Shown here piece after piece: positions 52,993-61,834 of a stretch of 64,000 nucleotides of DNA. Source of the stretch: CAJPPJ01 sp963536495 (GTDB taxonomy: Bacteria; Bacillota_I; Bacilli_A; RF39; UBA660); assembly GCA_963536495.1 (NCBI GenBank), contig CAUTAF010000007.1, forward strand, positions 1 to 64,000, read 5' to 3'. Position numbers and translations under genes: made by a program. Under the pieces are notes generated by a model that saw only the letters and a list, made by a program, of their open reading frames with translations, did no database searches and was not told where the DNA came from. The first letter of the stretch is position 1. Every line of letters starts with the position of its first letter.

Positions 52993-53004
52993 AAGTTATA
53001 TTTA
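52912..53004 (+). repeat. Direct repeat copy B: displaced 3' end of ftsZ
   Basis: 93 bases matching 51934-52026 at 90 positions. Copy B, unlike copy A, continues into a proper terminator, so it is probably the original chromosomal end of ftsZ, now separated from the gene body by the Nudix segment. Confidence 0.93.
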
Positions 53005-53020
53005 TAACTTCTTTTTATTT
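52991..53020 (+). terminator. Terminator after repeat copy B (original ftsZ terminator)
   Basis: AGAAGTTATA (52991-53000) pairs with TATAACTTCT (53003-53012), followed by TTTTATTTT. Copy A has the first arm but diverges before the second arm. Confidence 0.85.
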
Positions 53021-53050
53021 TAAAGTCTTTAGTTTATAATATATTGTATT

Positions 53051-55564
53051 ATGAAAAGAAACGAAGTAGATAGAACAAAAATTAGCCCGATGATGAGACA
53101 ATATCTTGAAGTAAAAGATGAATATCTAGATGCTATAGTATTTTATAGATTAGGTGACTTTTACGAGATGTTTTTTGAAGATGCAGTAATTGGATCTAAA
53201 GAATTAGAACTTGCACTTACTGGAAGAGATGCATCGCTAGATGAAAGAGTGCCAATGTGTGGTGTTCCTGCTAAAGCATATAGTGTTTATGTAGAAAAGT
53301 TAGTTGAAAAAGGTTATAAAGTAGCAATATGTGAACAATTAGAAGATCCTAAAACTACTAAAGGTATGGTAAAAAGAGGAGTTATACAAGTTATTACTAA
53401 AGGAACTATACTTGATAACTTTATAGATTCTAAAACATCTAATTATATTGCTAATATATATGCTTTTTCATATTGTTATGGTATATCTTATACAGATATT
53501 ACAACAGGATATTTTTATGCTTTTATAATAGATAAAGATGTAGAAAAAACTATCTTAAAAGAAAATATTAAAGAAGTAATAGTAACTAGTAATACAAGTA
53601 AAGAAATAGTTAATAATTTAAGAAATAATAATGTTTTAGTTACGATAAGTGATGATATTAATACTAATCAAGAATATAGTTATTTATATAAAGATTTAGA
53701 AGATGAAAGATTAAAAATAACAGCAAGTCACTTATTATCATATTTAGAATATGTTAAAAAAGGTGACTTAAAACATTTACAAAAAATCGTTAGTTTAAAA
53801 GCTAATAACTTCTTAGAATTTGATGATAACACTGTAAGAAATTTAGAATTAGTTAAGACATTAAGAACTAAAGAAAGAAAAAATTCTTTACTAGGTTTTA
53901 TAGATAAAACTGAAACTGCTATGGGTTCTAGAGCTTTAGAATATAATTTACTTCATCCACTAAGAGATAAAAAAGAAATAGAAAAAAGATATGATCAAGT
54001 AGAAAAACTTTTAACAGAGTTTATTATATCTAGCGAATTAAAAGAAGTATTAAATAATATCTATGACTTAGAAAGAATAGTATCTAGAATATCTTATGGT
54101 AATTTAAGTGGTAAAGATTTATTACAATTAAAAAATAGTATCTATTATTTAAAAGATTTAAAAAAAATAATTAAAGAGTTAAATTTTGATTATGAAATAG
54201 ATACACTAGATGATTTATATAACTTATTAGAAAGTTCAATTAACGAAGATATACCTATATTATTAAATGAAGGTAATTTAATAAAGAGTGGTTATTCTAA
54301 AGAATTAGATGACTTAAGAGAAATTAAAAATAATTCTAAAAAATATATACTTGAACTAGAAAGAGCTGAAAGAGAAAAAACTGGTATAAAAACTTTAAAA
54401 ATATCTTATAACAAAGTATTTGGTTATTATATAGAGATAACTAAAGCAAGTTTAAAAGATATTAAATTAGATGGTTATATTAGAAAACAAACATTATTTA
54501 ATGCAGAAAGATTTATTACAGAGGAACTAAAAGAAAAAGAAGATATTATTTTAAATGCTTCTTTAAAGATAAATGCTTTAGAATATGATTTATTTACTGA
54601 AGTTAAAGAAAAAGTTAAGACTTATTTAGAACCTATTCAAAAAAATGCTAAAAATATAGCACAGATTGATATGATATTATCTTTTGCAACAATAAGTAGT
54701 AATCATTCTTTAGTAAGACCTAAGTTAAATGAAGAAAATATCGTCGATATAGAAAATGGTCGTCATTTAATAGTTGAAAGTGTTACTAATAACTATGTAG
54801 ATAATTCTATAAAGATGAAAGAAGATACATCTATACTTTTAATAACAGGACCTAATATGGCTGGTAAAAGTACTTATATGAGAGAACTTGCTTTAATAGT
54901 TATAATGGCTCAAATGGGATGTTTTGTACCTGCTAAAAGTGCAAATATTATGATTTTTGATAAGATATTTACAAGAATTGGAGCAAGTGATGATTTAATA
55001 TCTGGAGATTCTACATTTATGATAGAGATGAAAGAAGCTAGTTTTGCATTATCATCTGCTACTAAGAATTCTTTAATCCTATTTGATGAACTTGGAAGAG
55101 GTACTGCAACATATGATGGTATGTCTCTTGCACAAGCTATGCTTGAATATATTCATAATGAAATAGGAGCTAAGACACTTTTTTCAACTCATTATCATGA
55201 ACTTACTAATCTTACAAAAGACTTAAAACACTTGAAAAATGTGCATGTAAAAGCTATAGTAGAAGATAAGAATATAATATTTTTACATAAGATAGAAAAT
55301 GGAAGTGTAGATAAGAGTTATGGAGTTAATGTAGCTCATTTAGCAGGAGTTAATAAAGAGATAGTGACAAGAGCAACTGAGATTTTAAATACTTACGAAA
55401 AGAAGAAAAAAACAAAAGAGATAATACAAGATTCATTTGTTTTTGAAGAAGAAAAAGAAGAATCTAATTTATTAGAAAAAATAAAAGAAAAAGATTTAAA
55501 TTCTATGACGCCTCTTGATGCACTTAATTTCTTATATGAATTAAAAAAGGATATGGAGGATTAA
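53051..55564 (+). CDS. mutS: DNA mismatch recognition protein MutS
   Basis: An 837-residue MutS. Domain I has the mismatch-contacting Phe-x-Glu in LGDFYEMFFEDA (residues ~34-45). The ATPase has GPNMAGKSTYMR (Walker A, ~600), ARIGASDDL-type (TRIGASDDLISGDSTFMIEM), LFDELGRGTATYDG (Walker B) and THYHELT. Length is standard. The start has no visible ribosome site, and TATAAT at 53035-53040 lies so close that the transcript may begin at or just before the ATG (leaderless). The partner MutL ends at the left edge of the window, 53 kb away. Confidence 0.97.
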   Translation: MKRNEVDRTKISPMMRQYLEVKDEYLDAIVFYRLGDFYEMFFEDAVIGSKELELALTGRDASLDERVPMCGVPAKAYSVYVEKLVEKGYKVAICEQLEDPKTTKGMVKRGVIQVITKGTILDNFIDSKTSNYIANIYAFSYCYGISYTDITTGYFYAFIIDKDVEKTILKENIKEVIVTSNTSKEIVNNLRNNNVLVTISDDINTNQEYSYLYKDLEDERLKITASHLLSYLEYVKKGDLKHLQKIVSLKANNFLEFDDNTVRNLELVKTLRTKERKNSLLGFIDKTETAMGSRALEYNLLHPLRDKKEIEKRYDQVEKLLTEFIISSELKEVLNNIYDLERIVSRISYGNLSGKDLLQLKNSIYYLKDLKKIIKELNFDYEIDTLDDLYNLLESSINEDIPILLNEGNLIKSGYSKELDDLREIKNNSKKYILELERAEREKTGIKTLKISYNKVFGYYIEITKASLKDIKLDGYIRKQTLFNAERFITEELKEKEDIILNASLKINALEYDLFTEVKEKVKTYLEPIQKNAKNIAQIDMILSFATISSNHSLVRPKLNEENIVDIENGRHLIVESVTNNYVDNSIKMKEDTSILLITGPNMAGKSTYMRELALIVIMAQMGCFVPAKSANIMIFDKIFTRIGASDDLISGDSTFMIEMKEASFALSSATKNSLILFDELGRGTATYDGMSLAQAMLEYIHNEIGAKTLFSTHYHELTNLTKDLKHLKNVHVKAIVEDKNIIFLHKIENGSVDKSYGVNVAHLAGVNKEIVTRATEILNTYEKKKKTKEIIQDSFVFEEEKEESNLLEKIKEKDLNSMTPLDALNFLYELKKDMED

Positions 55565-56950
55565 ATGACTTTAGAAGATATTTATGAAAATGTTAAAAAT
55601 CCACTTAATGATGAAGTGTTACAAGAAATATATGATAATTATCAAAAGCTTCCGACATTTTTTTTAATAGTAGGTAAAAAAACGAGTAATAAAACTTATG
55701 ATATTTTAGAAAGAGATTATTACAATAAATTTTTGTTTTCTATTTGGAAAAATAGCATCTTAAATTTATCTCTTGAAAGAATAGAAGAGTTAGAAAAAAG
55801 AAATAATTATAAAGATATAAGAAGAATAAGAGAGTTTTTAAAACAAGATAATACTAATTTAGATACTACTTATGATATAGCAAATTTTTTAGTTAATAAT
55901 TCTTTAGATAAAGCTTATTTTTGTGATGTTAAAAATTTAATTAATCATAGATATATTCATACGATGAGTGGGAAAATCGATTTAGAAAAAGATGATGATT
56001 TTTTTGTTGATCATAGATTATATGTAAATATAGATAATGAAGATATATATCTTTTGGCACATAAATTTGTAGAAAAATGTAGAGAAAAAGATATACCATT
56101 TTATTTTAAATTTAAAGATTCAGATAATAGACAAGATAATTTTGTAATTTATTCTGATACTAAAAATTTAATAAAATATATGGAGTGTTTAGATGAAGTG
56201 TTTAGTCAAAATAAAAATATTTCTAATACTTCTAATTCTTCTTTAATGTTTACTGGTAAGATTAATGAAAATTATTCAATAGGAGATGAACCTTTCCAAA
56301 AGTCAGAAAAACTAGCATCGTTTAATGGTATAAGAAGTAAGTCGATTGATAATGCTATGAAAAAAACTATAAAATATTGGTTATATAAGAATCAATATAG
56401 AAAAGTATCAAGAAAAATAGATGGTCAAGAAAAAATAATGGATTTTAAAGAATATGTAGCAAGTAATATAGTAAAACTATTATCTGAAGATATGTTTTAT
56501 GAAAAAGATGAATATAAAATTTATCATACATTAAAAAAATCAGCTTTTATTGGAAGAAATAAAGAAAAACTAACTAAAAGTATTGCTAGTGAAATAGATA
56601 AATATATTAATAATAAAGATATGAGTTTAATAAAAGTTTACGAAGCAGATGATTTAGATCCATCTAGATTTGAAAGTGAAGAAATAAAAAAAATATTTGA
56701 AAAAAAATTAGAAACTATGAAGTATAAAGTGAAAGAACAGCTTGGAGTAGTATCTACTGATATTATAGAAAAGTATATTAATACAACATTAACTGATAAA
56801 ATATTACATAAATTTGATAACTGTAAAGATATTTTTGAATTGTTTTTAAAAGAAGAATTTAAAAATAATTATATTGATATAGAAAAACCATGTTTTAATG
56901 TATGGACTAAAGAAAAATTTAAAGAAAATAAAGAAGAAAAACATATATAA
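55565..56950 (+). CDS. HopA1-family-like protein, unknown function
   Basis: A 461-residue soluble protein. The central region, DHRLYVNIDNEDIYLLAHKF, then KDIPFYFKFKDSDNRQDNFV and IYSDTKNLIKYM (about residues 150-220), has the pattern R-x-Y-x-N ... PF-x-FK ... R-x-D-x-x-x-x-Y of the HopA1 effector family, which also appears in non-pathogens. The N-terminal and C-terminal thirds are not recognised. It has GGAGGA upstream and starts right at the mutS stop, so is co-transcribed with it; no role in mismatch repair is implied. HopA1 proteins have no settled biochemical activity. The family call is by eye only. Confidence 0.6.
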   Translation: MTLEDIYENVKNPLNDEVLQEIYDNYQKLPTFFLIVGKKTSNKTYDILERDYYNKFLFSIWKNSILNLSLERIEELEKRNNYKDIRRIREFLKQDNTNLDTTYDIANFLVNNSLDKAYFCDVKNLINHRYIHTMSGKIDLEKDDDFFVDHRLYVNIDNEDIYLLAHKFVEKCREKDIPFYFKFKDSDNRQDNFVIYSDTKNLIKYMECLDEVFSQNKNISNTSNSSLMFTGKINENYSIGDEPFQKSEKLASFNGIRSKSIDNAMKKTIKYWLYKNQYRKVSRKIDGQEKIMDFKEYVASNIVKLLSEDMFYEKDEYKIYHTLKKSAFIGRNKEKLTKSIASEIDKYINNKDMSLIKVYEADDLDPSRFESEEIKKIFEKKLETMKYKVKEQLGVVSTDIIEKYINTTLTDKILHKFDNCKDIFELFLKEEFKNNYIDIEKPCFNVWTKEKFKENKEEKHI

Positions 56951-56958
56951 GATACATA

Positions 56959-56987
56959 ATTTGACAAACGAAGATAATCTAATTACA
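56959..56987 (+). promoter_or_regulatory. Promoter of the ankyrin-like gene
   Basis: TTGACA at 56959-56964 and TACAAT at 56982-56987 with exactly 17 bases between, 27 bases before the start codon. Confidence 0.78.
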
Positions 56988-57014
56988 ATATAAAGCACTT
57001 GGAAAGAGGTAATA

Positions 57015-57707
57015 ATGACAGATATATTTACGAGTGATCAAGCTATAAAAGTAGCTGAAGAAGATCCCTCCATTATTTTTGAACTAATTAAAACTGATAA
57101 TGATGAGTTATTAAATCATATGTTAGATGAATCTTTAATAGATGTTAATTTAGTTTCTAGTAATAACGATAGTTTAGCAATAAAACTATTAAAATCTGCT
57201 AAATATGAATTGGTTTTAAAAGTAATAAAGAATAAAAATTGGAATGTTAATTATCAAAATGATGATAAAGAAACTTTTGGACATATACTTGCTAAAATAA
57301 ATAATGTAGCAGTAGTACCAATATTTAAAGAATTAAAGAAAAATAAAAACTTTGATATTAATATCCGTAATAAAGATGATAAGACTATTTTTGATATTAG
57401 TGTAGAAAGTCATAATGCTTATGTATCTACTAAAATAATAGAAGATGAAAGATTTAATGATATAAATATATTTGAATTTTTAAAATTTTATGAAACTTAT
57501 ATAGATACTAATGAATATGGTAAATATTCAAAAATTAATATGATAGAATCTATCTTAACTATGGATGGAAGATATGTTAATACGAGAATGCAAGAATTAC
57601 TTAACCATCTTAAAGATAATTTTAAAAACATTAAAAAAGATATAGAAAATGATGACTATAATTTATTAAAATCAATTATTAAAGAGTGTATTTACCAATA
57701 TATGTAA
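57015..57707 (+). CDS. Ankyrin-repeat-like protein, unknown function
   Basis: A 230-residue protein. Two or three degenerate ankyrin units are visible: NVNYQNDDKETFGHILAKIN (~80-99), DINIRNKDDKTIFDISVESH (~115-135) and an earlier DVNLVSSNNDSLAIKLLKSA (~45-65). Each has the D/N-x-N-x-x-N/D-x-D start of a repeat about 33-36 residues apart. The last third is helical and not recognised. Ankyrin repeats bind proteins. It has its own promoter and lies between the HopA1-like gene and the rimP operon. Confidence 0.72.
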   Translation: MTDIFTSDQAIKVAEEDPSIIFELIKTDNDELLNHMLDESLIDVNLVSSNNDSLAIKLLKSAKYELVLKVIKNKNWNVNYQNDDKETFGHILAKINNVAVVPIFKELKKNKNFDINIRNKDDKTIFDISVESHNAYVSTKIIEDERFNDINIFEFLKFYETYIDTNEYGKYSKINMIESILTMDGRYVNTRMQELLNHLKDNFKNIKKDIENDDYNLLKSIIKECIYQYM

Positions 57708-57713
57708 AATTTC

Positions 57714-57742
57714 TAGTCATTATTTTAAAACTGTGTTAAAAT
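57714..57742 (+). promoter_or_regulatory. Promoter of the rimP-nusA-infB operon
   Basis: TAGTCA at 57714-57719 and TAAAAT at 57737-57742 with 17 bases between. A start codon for rimP at 57733 would lie inside it and is therefore rejected. Confidence 0.6.
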
Positions 57743-57752
57743 ATGAAAAGAA

Positions 57753-57778
57753 CAAGTGGGAATTAAAAATCCCACTTG
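57753..57778 (+). promoter_or_regulatory. Leader hairpin before rimP
   Basis: CAAGTGGGA (57753-57761) pairs with TCCCACTTG (57770-57778), followed by CTTTATTT. It sits in the 5' leader, 17 bases before the rimP start. A GC-rich leader hairpin before rimP occurs in other bacteria and may control nusA-operon transcription. Confidence 0.65.
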
Positions 57779-57795
57779 CTTTATTTGGAGGAGAA

Positions 57796-58050
57796 ATGAA
57801 GGAAAAACTTATAGAAGCTTTAGGAAATAAATTAGATAGCTATAAAGTATTTATCGATGATGTATTTGAAGAAGATGAAGGAAATAATCATTATTTAAGA
57901 GTCGTAGTAGATGCAGATTTTATTATAGATTCTAACTTGATATATGAAGTTAGTAAAGTTATCGATGAAGAAATAGATAAATTAGATTTAATAGAAGATT
58001 CGTATATATTAGATATATATTCAAAAGAAAAAGGTGAAATAAATGAATAA
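57796..58050 (+). CDS. rimP: Ribosome maturation factor RimP, shortened (N-terminal domain only)
   Basis: An 84-residue protein in the position of rimP, before nusA. The content fits the RimP N-terminal domain: LRVVVDADFIIDSNLIYEVS corresponds to the family's L-R-V-x-I-D ... x-x-x-x-V-S block, and the end (EDSYILDIYSKEK) stops where other RimP proteins continue with the SSPG block and the SH3-like C-terminal domain. Full RimP is about 150 residues. GGAGGAG supports ATG 57796. It overlaps nusA by 8 bp, so the ending is natural and no frameshifted remainder is seen. 30S maturation may need only this domain here. Confidence 0.8.
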   Translation: MKEKLIEALGNKLDSYKVFIDDVFEEDEGNNHYLRVVVDADFIIDSNLIYEVSKVIDEEIDKLDLIEDSYILDIYSKEKGEINE

Positions 58051-59128
58051 TAAAGAATTTTTAAAAGCAGTTGAAATATTAACTAAAGAAAAAGGTTTAG
58101 ATAAAGATGTAATATTTGATGCTATGGAATTAGCTTTAACTAGTGCATATAAAAAGAATTTTCATTCTTTAAGTAATGTTAAAGTTTTTATAGATAAACA
58201 AAAAGGTGATATTAAAATCTATTCTTTTATAACAGTAGTAGAAGATGAAAAAATAAATGATGAAGAATTTAATCCAGAAACTGAAATTACTTTAACAGAA
58301 GCAAGAAAAATAGATAAGTTAAAAGAAGTAGGAGATACTTTCGATACGGAAATAACACCAAAAGATTTTGGAAGAATTGCAACTGCTACTGCTAAACAAG
58401 TAGTATTACAAAAAATAAAAGAAGCAGAAAGAAGTTCTATCTTAAAAGATTTTGAAGATAAAGAAGGAGAAATGCTTTTAGGAACAGTAGAACTTGAAGA
58501 TAGTGATAACTATTATATAGATTTTGGTAGAATAAAAGGATTACTTCCAAAGAATGAATGTATACCAAAAGAAGTTATTAAAATAGGTCAAAAATTAAAA
58601 GTATATGTTACTAAAATAATAAATGATAAATCTTTAACTATTTTACTTTCTAGAAAACATTATAATTTTGTTAAAAGACTTTTTGAAATGGAAATACCTG
58701 AAATAATGGATGGAACTGTTTTAATTCATGCAGTAGCAAGAGAAGCAGGTGTTAGAAGTAAAGTATCAGTTGAATCTACAAAAGCTAATATAGATCCAAT
58801 TGGAGCTTGTGTAGGTGAAAAAGGTATTAGAATTTCTAATATTATAAAAGAACTACATGGAGAAAAAATAGATATAATTCCATATGATAAAAATATTGAA
58901 AGATATATAGCAAATGCTTTATTACCAGCAGAAAACTTATCAGTAATCGTAGAAGACGATAATAAAAACGAAGCAATTGTTTTTGCAAATGATGATAACT
59001 ATTCTTTAGCAATAGGTAAAAAAGGTATAAATATAAAACTTGCTGCAAGACTTACTAGATTTAGACTTGATATTAAAACTCAAAAAGAAGCAAGTGAAAT
59101 GGGAATAAATTTCAAAAATGAAAACTAA
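58043..59128 (+). CDS. nusA: Transcription elongation/termination factor NusA
   Basis: A 361-residue NusA. The N-terminal RNA polymerase-binding domain (FLKAVEILTKEKGLDKDVIF) is followed by an S1 domain (GEMLLGTVELEDSDNYYIDF) and two KH domains (IGACVGEKGIRISNIIKEL and LAIGKKGINIKLAARL). FEMEIPEIMDGTVLIHAVAREAGVRSK (split at residue ~225) is the conserved linker. Length matches the Firmicutes form without the acidic C-terminal repeats. It overlaps rimP and ylxR in a tight operon. Confidence 0.97.
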   Translation: MNNKEFLKAVEILTKEKGLDKDVIFDAMELALTSAYKKNFHSLSNVKVFIDKQKGDIKIYSFITVVEDEKINDEEFNPETEITLTEARKIDKLKEVGDTFDTEITPKDFGRIATATAKQVVLQKIKEAERSSILKDFEDKEGEMLLGTVELEDSDNYYIDFGRIKGLLPKNECIPKEVIKIGQKLKVYVTKIINDKSLTILLSRKHYNFVKRLFEMEIPEIMDGTVLIHAVAREAGVRSKVSVESTKANIDPIGACVGEKGIRISNIIKELHGEKIDIIPYDKNIERYIANALLPAENLSVIVEDDNKNEAIVFANDDNYSLAIGKKGINIKLAARLTRFRLDIKTQKEASEMGINFKNEN

Positions 59129-59378
59129 GAAAATACCATTTAGAACTTGTATTGTCACAAAAGAAGTTTTACCTAAACAAGAATTGCTTAGAGTAGTTAT
59201 AAATAAAGATAAAGAAGTAAGTATAGATATAACTGGTAAACAAAATGGTAGAGGAGTATATCTTAAAAAAGATATAGATGTTATAAATAAAGCAAAAAAT
59301 TTAAAAATACTAGATAAGAAATTAGAAGTAGAAATAGAAGAAAAATTATATGAAGATTTAATTAACCTAATAAAATAA
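59118..59378 (+). CDS. YlxR family RNA-binding protein (RnpM type)
   Basis: An 86-residue protein. IPFRTCIVTKEVLPKQELLR and GRGVYLKKD are the family motifs (R-x-C-x-x-x-x-x-x-x-P-K-x-x-L-x-R and GRGAYL). In Bacillus YlxR (RnpM) binds RNase P RNA and modulates its activity. It overlaps the end of nusA by 11 bp. The L7Ae-like ylxQ gene that usually follows in Firmicutes is absent; infB comes next. Confidence 0.93.
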   Translation: MKTKKIPFRTCIVTKEVLPKQELLRVVINKDKEVSIDITGKQNGRGVYLKKDIDVINKAKNLKILDKKLEVEIEEKLYEDLINLIK

Positions 59379-59396
59379 GAAAGGTAGGTGATTAGC

Positions 59397-61517
59397 ATGA
59401 TGAGTATTTTAGAATATTCAGTAGATGTGAATTTAGATGTAGAAAAGATATTAGCTTTGTGTGATAGTTTAGGAATAGATTATATAGATGAGAATTCTAC
59501 ATTATCTGATGAAGAAATAATACTATTAGATAATAATTTATCTGAAATAGAAAATATGGAAGATGAAGATCATTATGAAGAAGAAATAGAAGAACACGAT
59601 GAAGATGAAGAAGAACAATTAGTTGAAAAATTTGGTTCTAGAAAGAAAATAGAAAAGATTAAGACTAAGACTTCAACTAGAGATGATAATAAAGCTAATT
59701 TTCAATCAGAAAAGAAAAACTTATATAAACATAAGAAAAAATTAAAATCTAATGTTATAGGAGAAGATGATAACTTCGTTGTATATAAAGAAGGTATGAC
59801 AGTAATGGATATTGCTACAATTATGAAAGTAAATCCAGCTGAACTTATTAAAAAACTTATCTCTCTTGGAGTAATGGCTAATATGAATGCATCTTTAAGT
59901 TATGAAGTAGCTGAAATATTAGTAGCAGATTACAATAAAACATTAAAGAAAATAGAAGATACTGATATATCTAAATTTGATGAAGATTTTGAAATAGCAG
60001 ATAAAGAAGAAGATTTAGTTGAAAGAGCACCTGTTATAACAATAATGGGTCATGTTGATCATGGTAAAACTTCTTTACTTGATGCTATTAGAGAAAGTAA
60101 TGTTGTAAGTGGTGAAGCTGGAGGTATAACACAAGCTATATCTTCTTATCAAATAAATTATAAAGGAAAACCTATTACTTTTATAGATACACCAGGGCAT
60201 GCTGCATTTACTGAAATGAGAGCAAGAGGTGCTAAAGTTACTGATATTATTATCGTTATAGTAGCAGCAGATGATGGAGTTAAACCACAAACAGAAGAAG
60301 CAATAGATCATGCTAAAGCAGCTGGAGTACCAATAATAGTTGCAATTAATAAAATTGATAAACCAGATGCTAATAAAGAAAAAACACTTGAAGAAGTAGC
60401 AAGAGCTGGACTTCAACCAGAAGTTTGGGGAGGAGATGTAATAGTTAATTACATTTCTGCTAAGACTAAAGAAGGAATTAACGATTTACTTGATAACATT
60501 TTACTTGTTAGTGAAATGCAAGGATATAAAGCTAATCCTAATAGATATGCTATAGGAACAGTTATAGAAGCGTATAAAGATGTTAAGACTGGAGTAGTAG
60601 CAAGTGTCTTAGTACAAAATGGAACTCTTAGAATTGGAGATCCTATTTGTTGTGGAACTATTTTTGGAAAAATAAGAAATATGAAAAATGATCTTGGAGA
60701 ATCAATAACTGAGGCACTACCTTCAACTCCTGTAGAAATAATAGGTTTATCTGAAGTACCAGATGCTGGAGATAAATTTATGGCATTTGAAACAGAAAAA
60801 CAAGCTAAAGAAGTATCAGATAAGAGAATAGCAAGATTAAAATCAGATGATTTAGGTAAGACTAATATGAGTTTAGATGAATTATTCTCTGCTATTAAAA
60901 AAGGAGAAAAGAGTCTAAATGTTGTCTTAAAAACTGATACTAAAGGATCTTTAGAAGCAATTAAACAAAGTTTAGCTAAGATAAATATCGAAGGTGTAGA
61001 AATCAAGATAGTAAGAGGAAGTGTTGGAGCAATATCTGAAAGTGATATAGTACTTGCAAAAGCTAGTGAAGCTATAGTTATAGGATTTAATGTAAGACCA
61101 AGTAGCAATGTAGTAGAAATAGCTAAGACTAAAGAAGTACAAATTAAACTATATGATATTATCTATAAACTTATAGAAGACTTAGAAAAATCTATTTTAG
61201 GAAGTCTAGATCCTGAATATGAAGAAGTAGTTTTAGGATCAGCTGAAATCTTAGCAGTATTTAAATTCTCTAAAGTTGGTAATATAGCTGGATGTAGAGT
61301 GTTAGATGGAATTATTAAAAATACATCTAACTGTAGAGTTATAAGAGATGGTGTAGTTATTTATACTGGAAAGATTAAGACTTTACAAAAAGAAAAAGAA
61401 CAAATAAAAGAAGTAGCAAAAGGATTCGAATGTGGAATTACTTTAGAAAATTATCAAGATATTAAAGAAAAAGATATTATAGAAGCATACGAATTAAAGG
61501 AAATTAAAAAGATATGA
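59397..61517 (+). CDS. infB: Translation initiation factor IF-2
   Basis: About 706 residues. A short N-terminal part ends in a very acidic stretch (DEDHYEEEIEEHDEDEEEQ, ~55-75) and a basic linker; IF2N follows (VYKEGMTVMDIATIMKVNPA). The GTPase domain has GHVDHGKTSLLD, DTPGHAAFTEMRARG and NKIDKPDA. Domains II-IV follow to the end. I take ATG 59397, with AGGTGAT upstream; a GTG at 59388 lies in that site. It delivers initiator tRNA to the ribosome. It overlaps rbfA by ATGA. Confidence 0.97.
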   Translation: MMSILEYSVDVNLDVEKILALCDSLGIDYIDENSTLSDEEIILLDNNLSEIENMEDEDHYEEEIEEHDEDEEEQLVEKFGSRKKIEKIKTKTSTRDDNKANFQSEKKNLYKHKKKLKSNVIGEDDNFVVYKEGMTVMDIATIMKVNPAELIKKLISLGVMANMNASLSYEVAEILVADYNKTLKKIEDTDISKFDEDFEIADKEEDLVERAPVITIMGHVDHGKTSLLDAIRESNVVSGEAGGITQAISSYQINYKGKPITFIDTPGHAAFTEMRARGAKVTDIIIVIVAADDGVKPQTEEAIDHAKAAGVPIIVAINKIDKPDANKEKTLEEVARAGLQPEVWGGDVIVNYISAKTKEGINDLLDNILLVSEMQGYKANPNRYAIGTVIEAYKDVKTGVVASVLVQNGTLRIGDPICCGTIFGKIRNMKNDLGESITEALPSTPVEIIGLSEVPDAGDKFMAFETEKQAKEVSDKRIARLKSDDLGKTNMSLDELFSAIKKGEKSLNVVLKTDTKGSLEAIKQSLAKINIEGVEIKIVRGSVGAISESDIVLAKASEAIVIGFNVRPSSNVVEIAKTKEVQIKLYDIIYKLIEDLEKSILGSLDPEYEEVVLGSAEILAVFKFSKVGNIAGCRVLDGIIKNTSNCRVIRDGVVIYTGKIKTLQKEKEQIKEVAKGFECGITLENYQDIKEKDIIEAYELKEIKKI

Positions 61518-61834
61518 GTGTAAGTTTAAGTAGAATAGAAAGTACATTTAAAAAAGAATTATCTTATATACTTGAAAATGCTAAAAACGATTATTTAAAA
61601 GCTATGACAATAACTGATATAGATTTAACTAGTCAAAAAGAATATGCTAGAGTTTATTTTATGACTCATAGAAATGTTGAAAAAACTATTAAAGAAGTAA
61701 AGAGGTCTATGGCTTATATAAATAAAGTTATAAGTAAAAAATTAAATTTAAAAAAATTACCAAAAATCGTATTTATAGAAGATAATTCTTATGAATATGG
61801 TAAGGAAATAGAAGAGAAACTAAAAAATATTTAG
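61514..61834 (+). CDS. rbfA: 30S ribosome-binding factor RbfA
   Basis: A 106-residue KH-fold protein for 16S 5'-end maturation. SRIESTFKKELSYILENA is the usual first helix, MTITDIDLTSQKEYARVYFM the family's V-T-x-V-x-x-S-x-D-L-x-x-A-x-V-Y block, and LKKLPKIVFIEDNSYEYGKE the C-terminal block. It ends the nusA-infB operon. The terminator overlaps its last codons. Confidence 0.94.
   Translation: MSVSLSRIESTFKKELSYILENAKNDYLKAMTITDIDLTSQKEYARVYFMTHRNVEKTIKEVKRSMAYINKVISKKLNLKKLPKIVFIEDNSYEYGKEIEEKLKNI

Noticed and set aside
57733..57795. N-terminal extension of RimP from ATG 57733
   Set aside because: It overlaps the -10 element and the leader hairpin; GGAGGAG marks ATG 57796.
60075..61108. Two long minus-strand frames inside infB (113 and 219 codons)
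   Set aside because: Both are antisense to conserved IF-2 domains, with composition typical of reverse-complement reading; no start signals.
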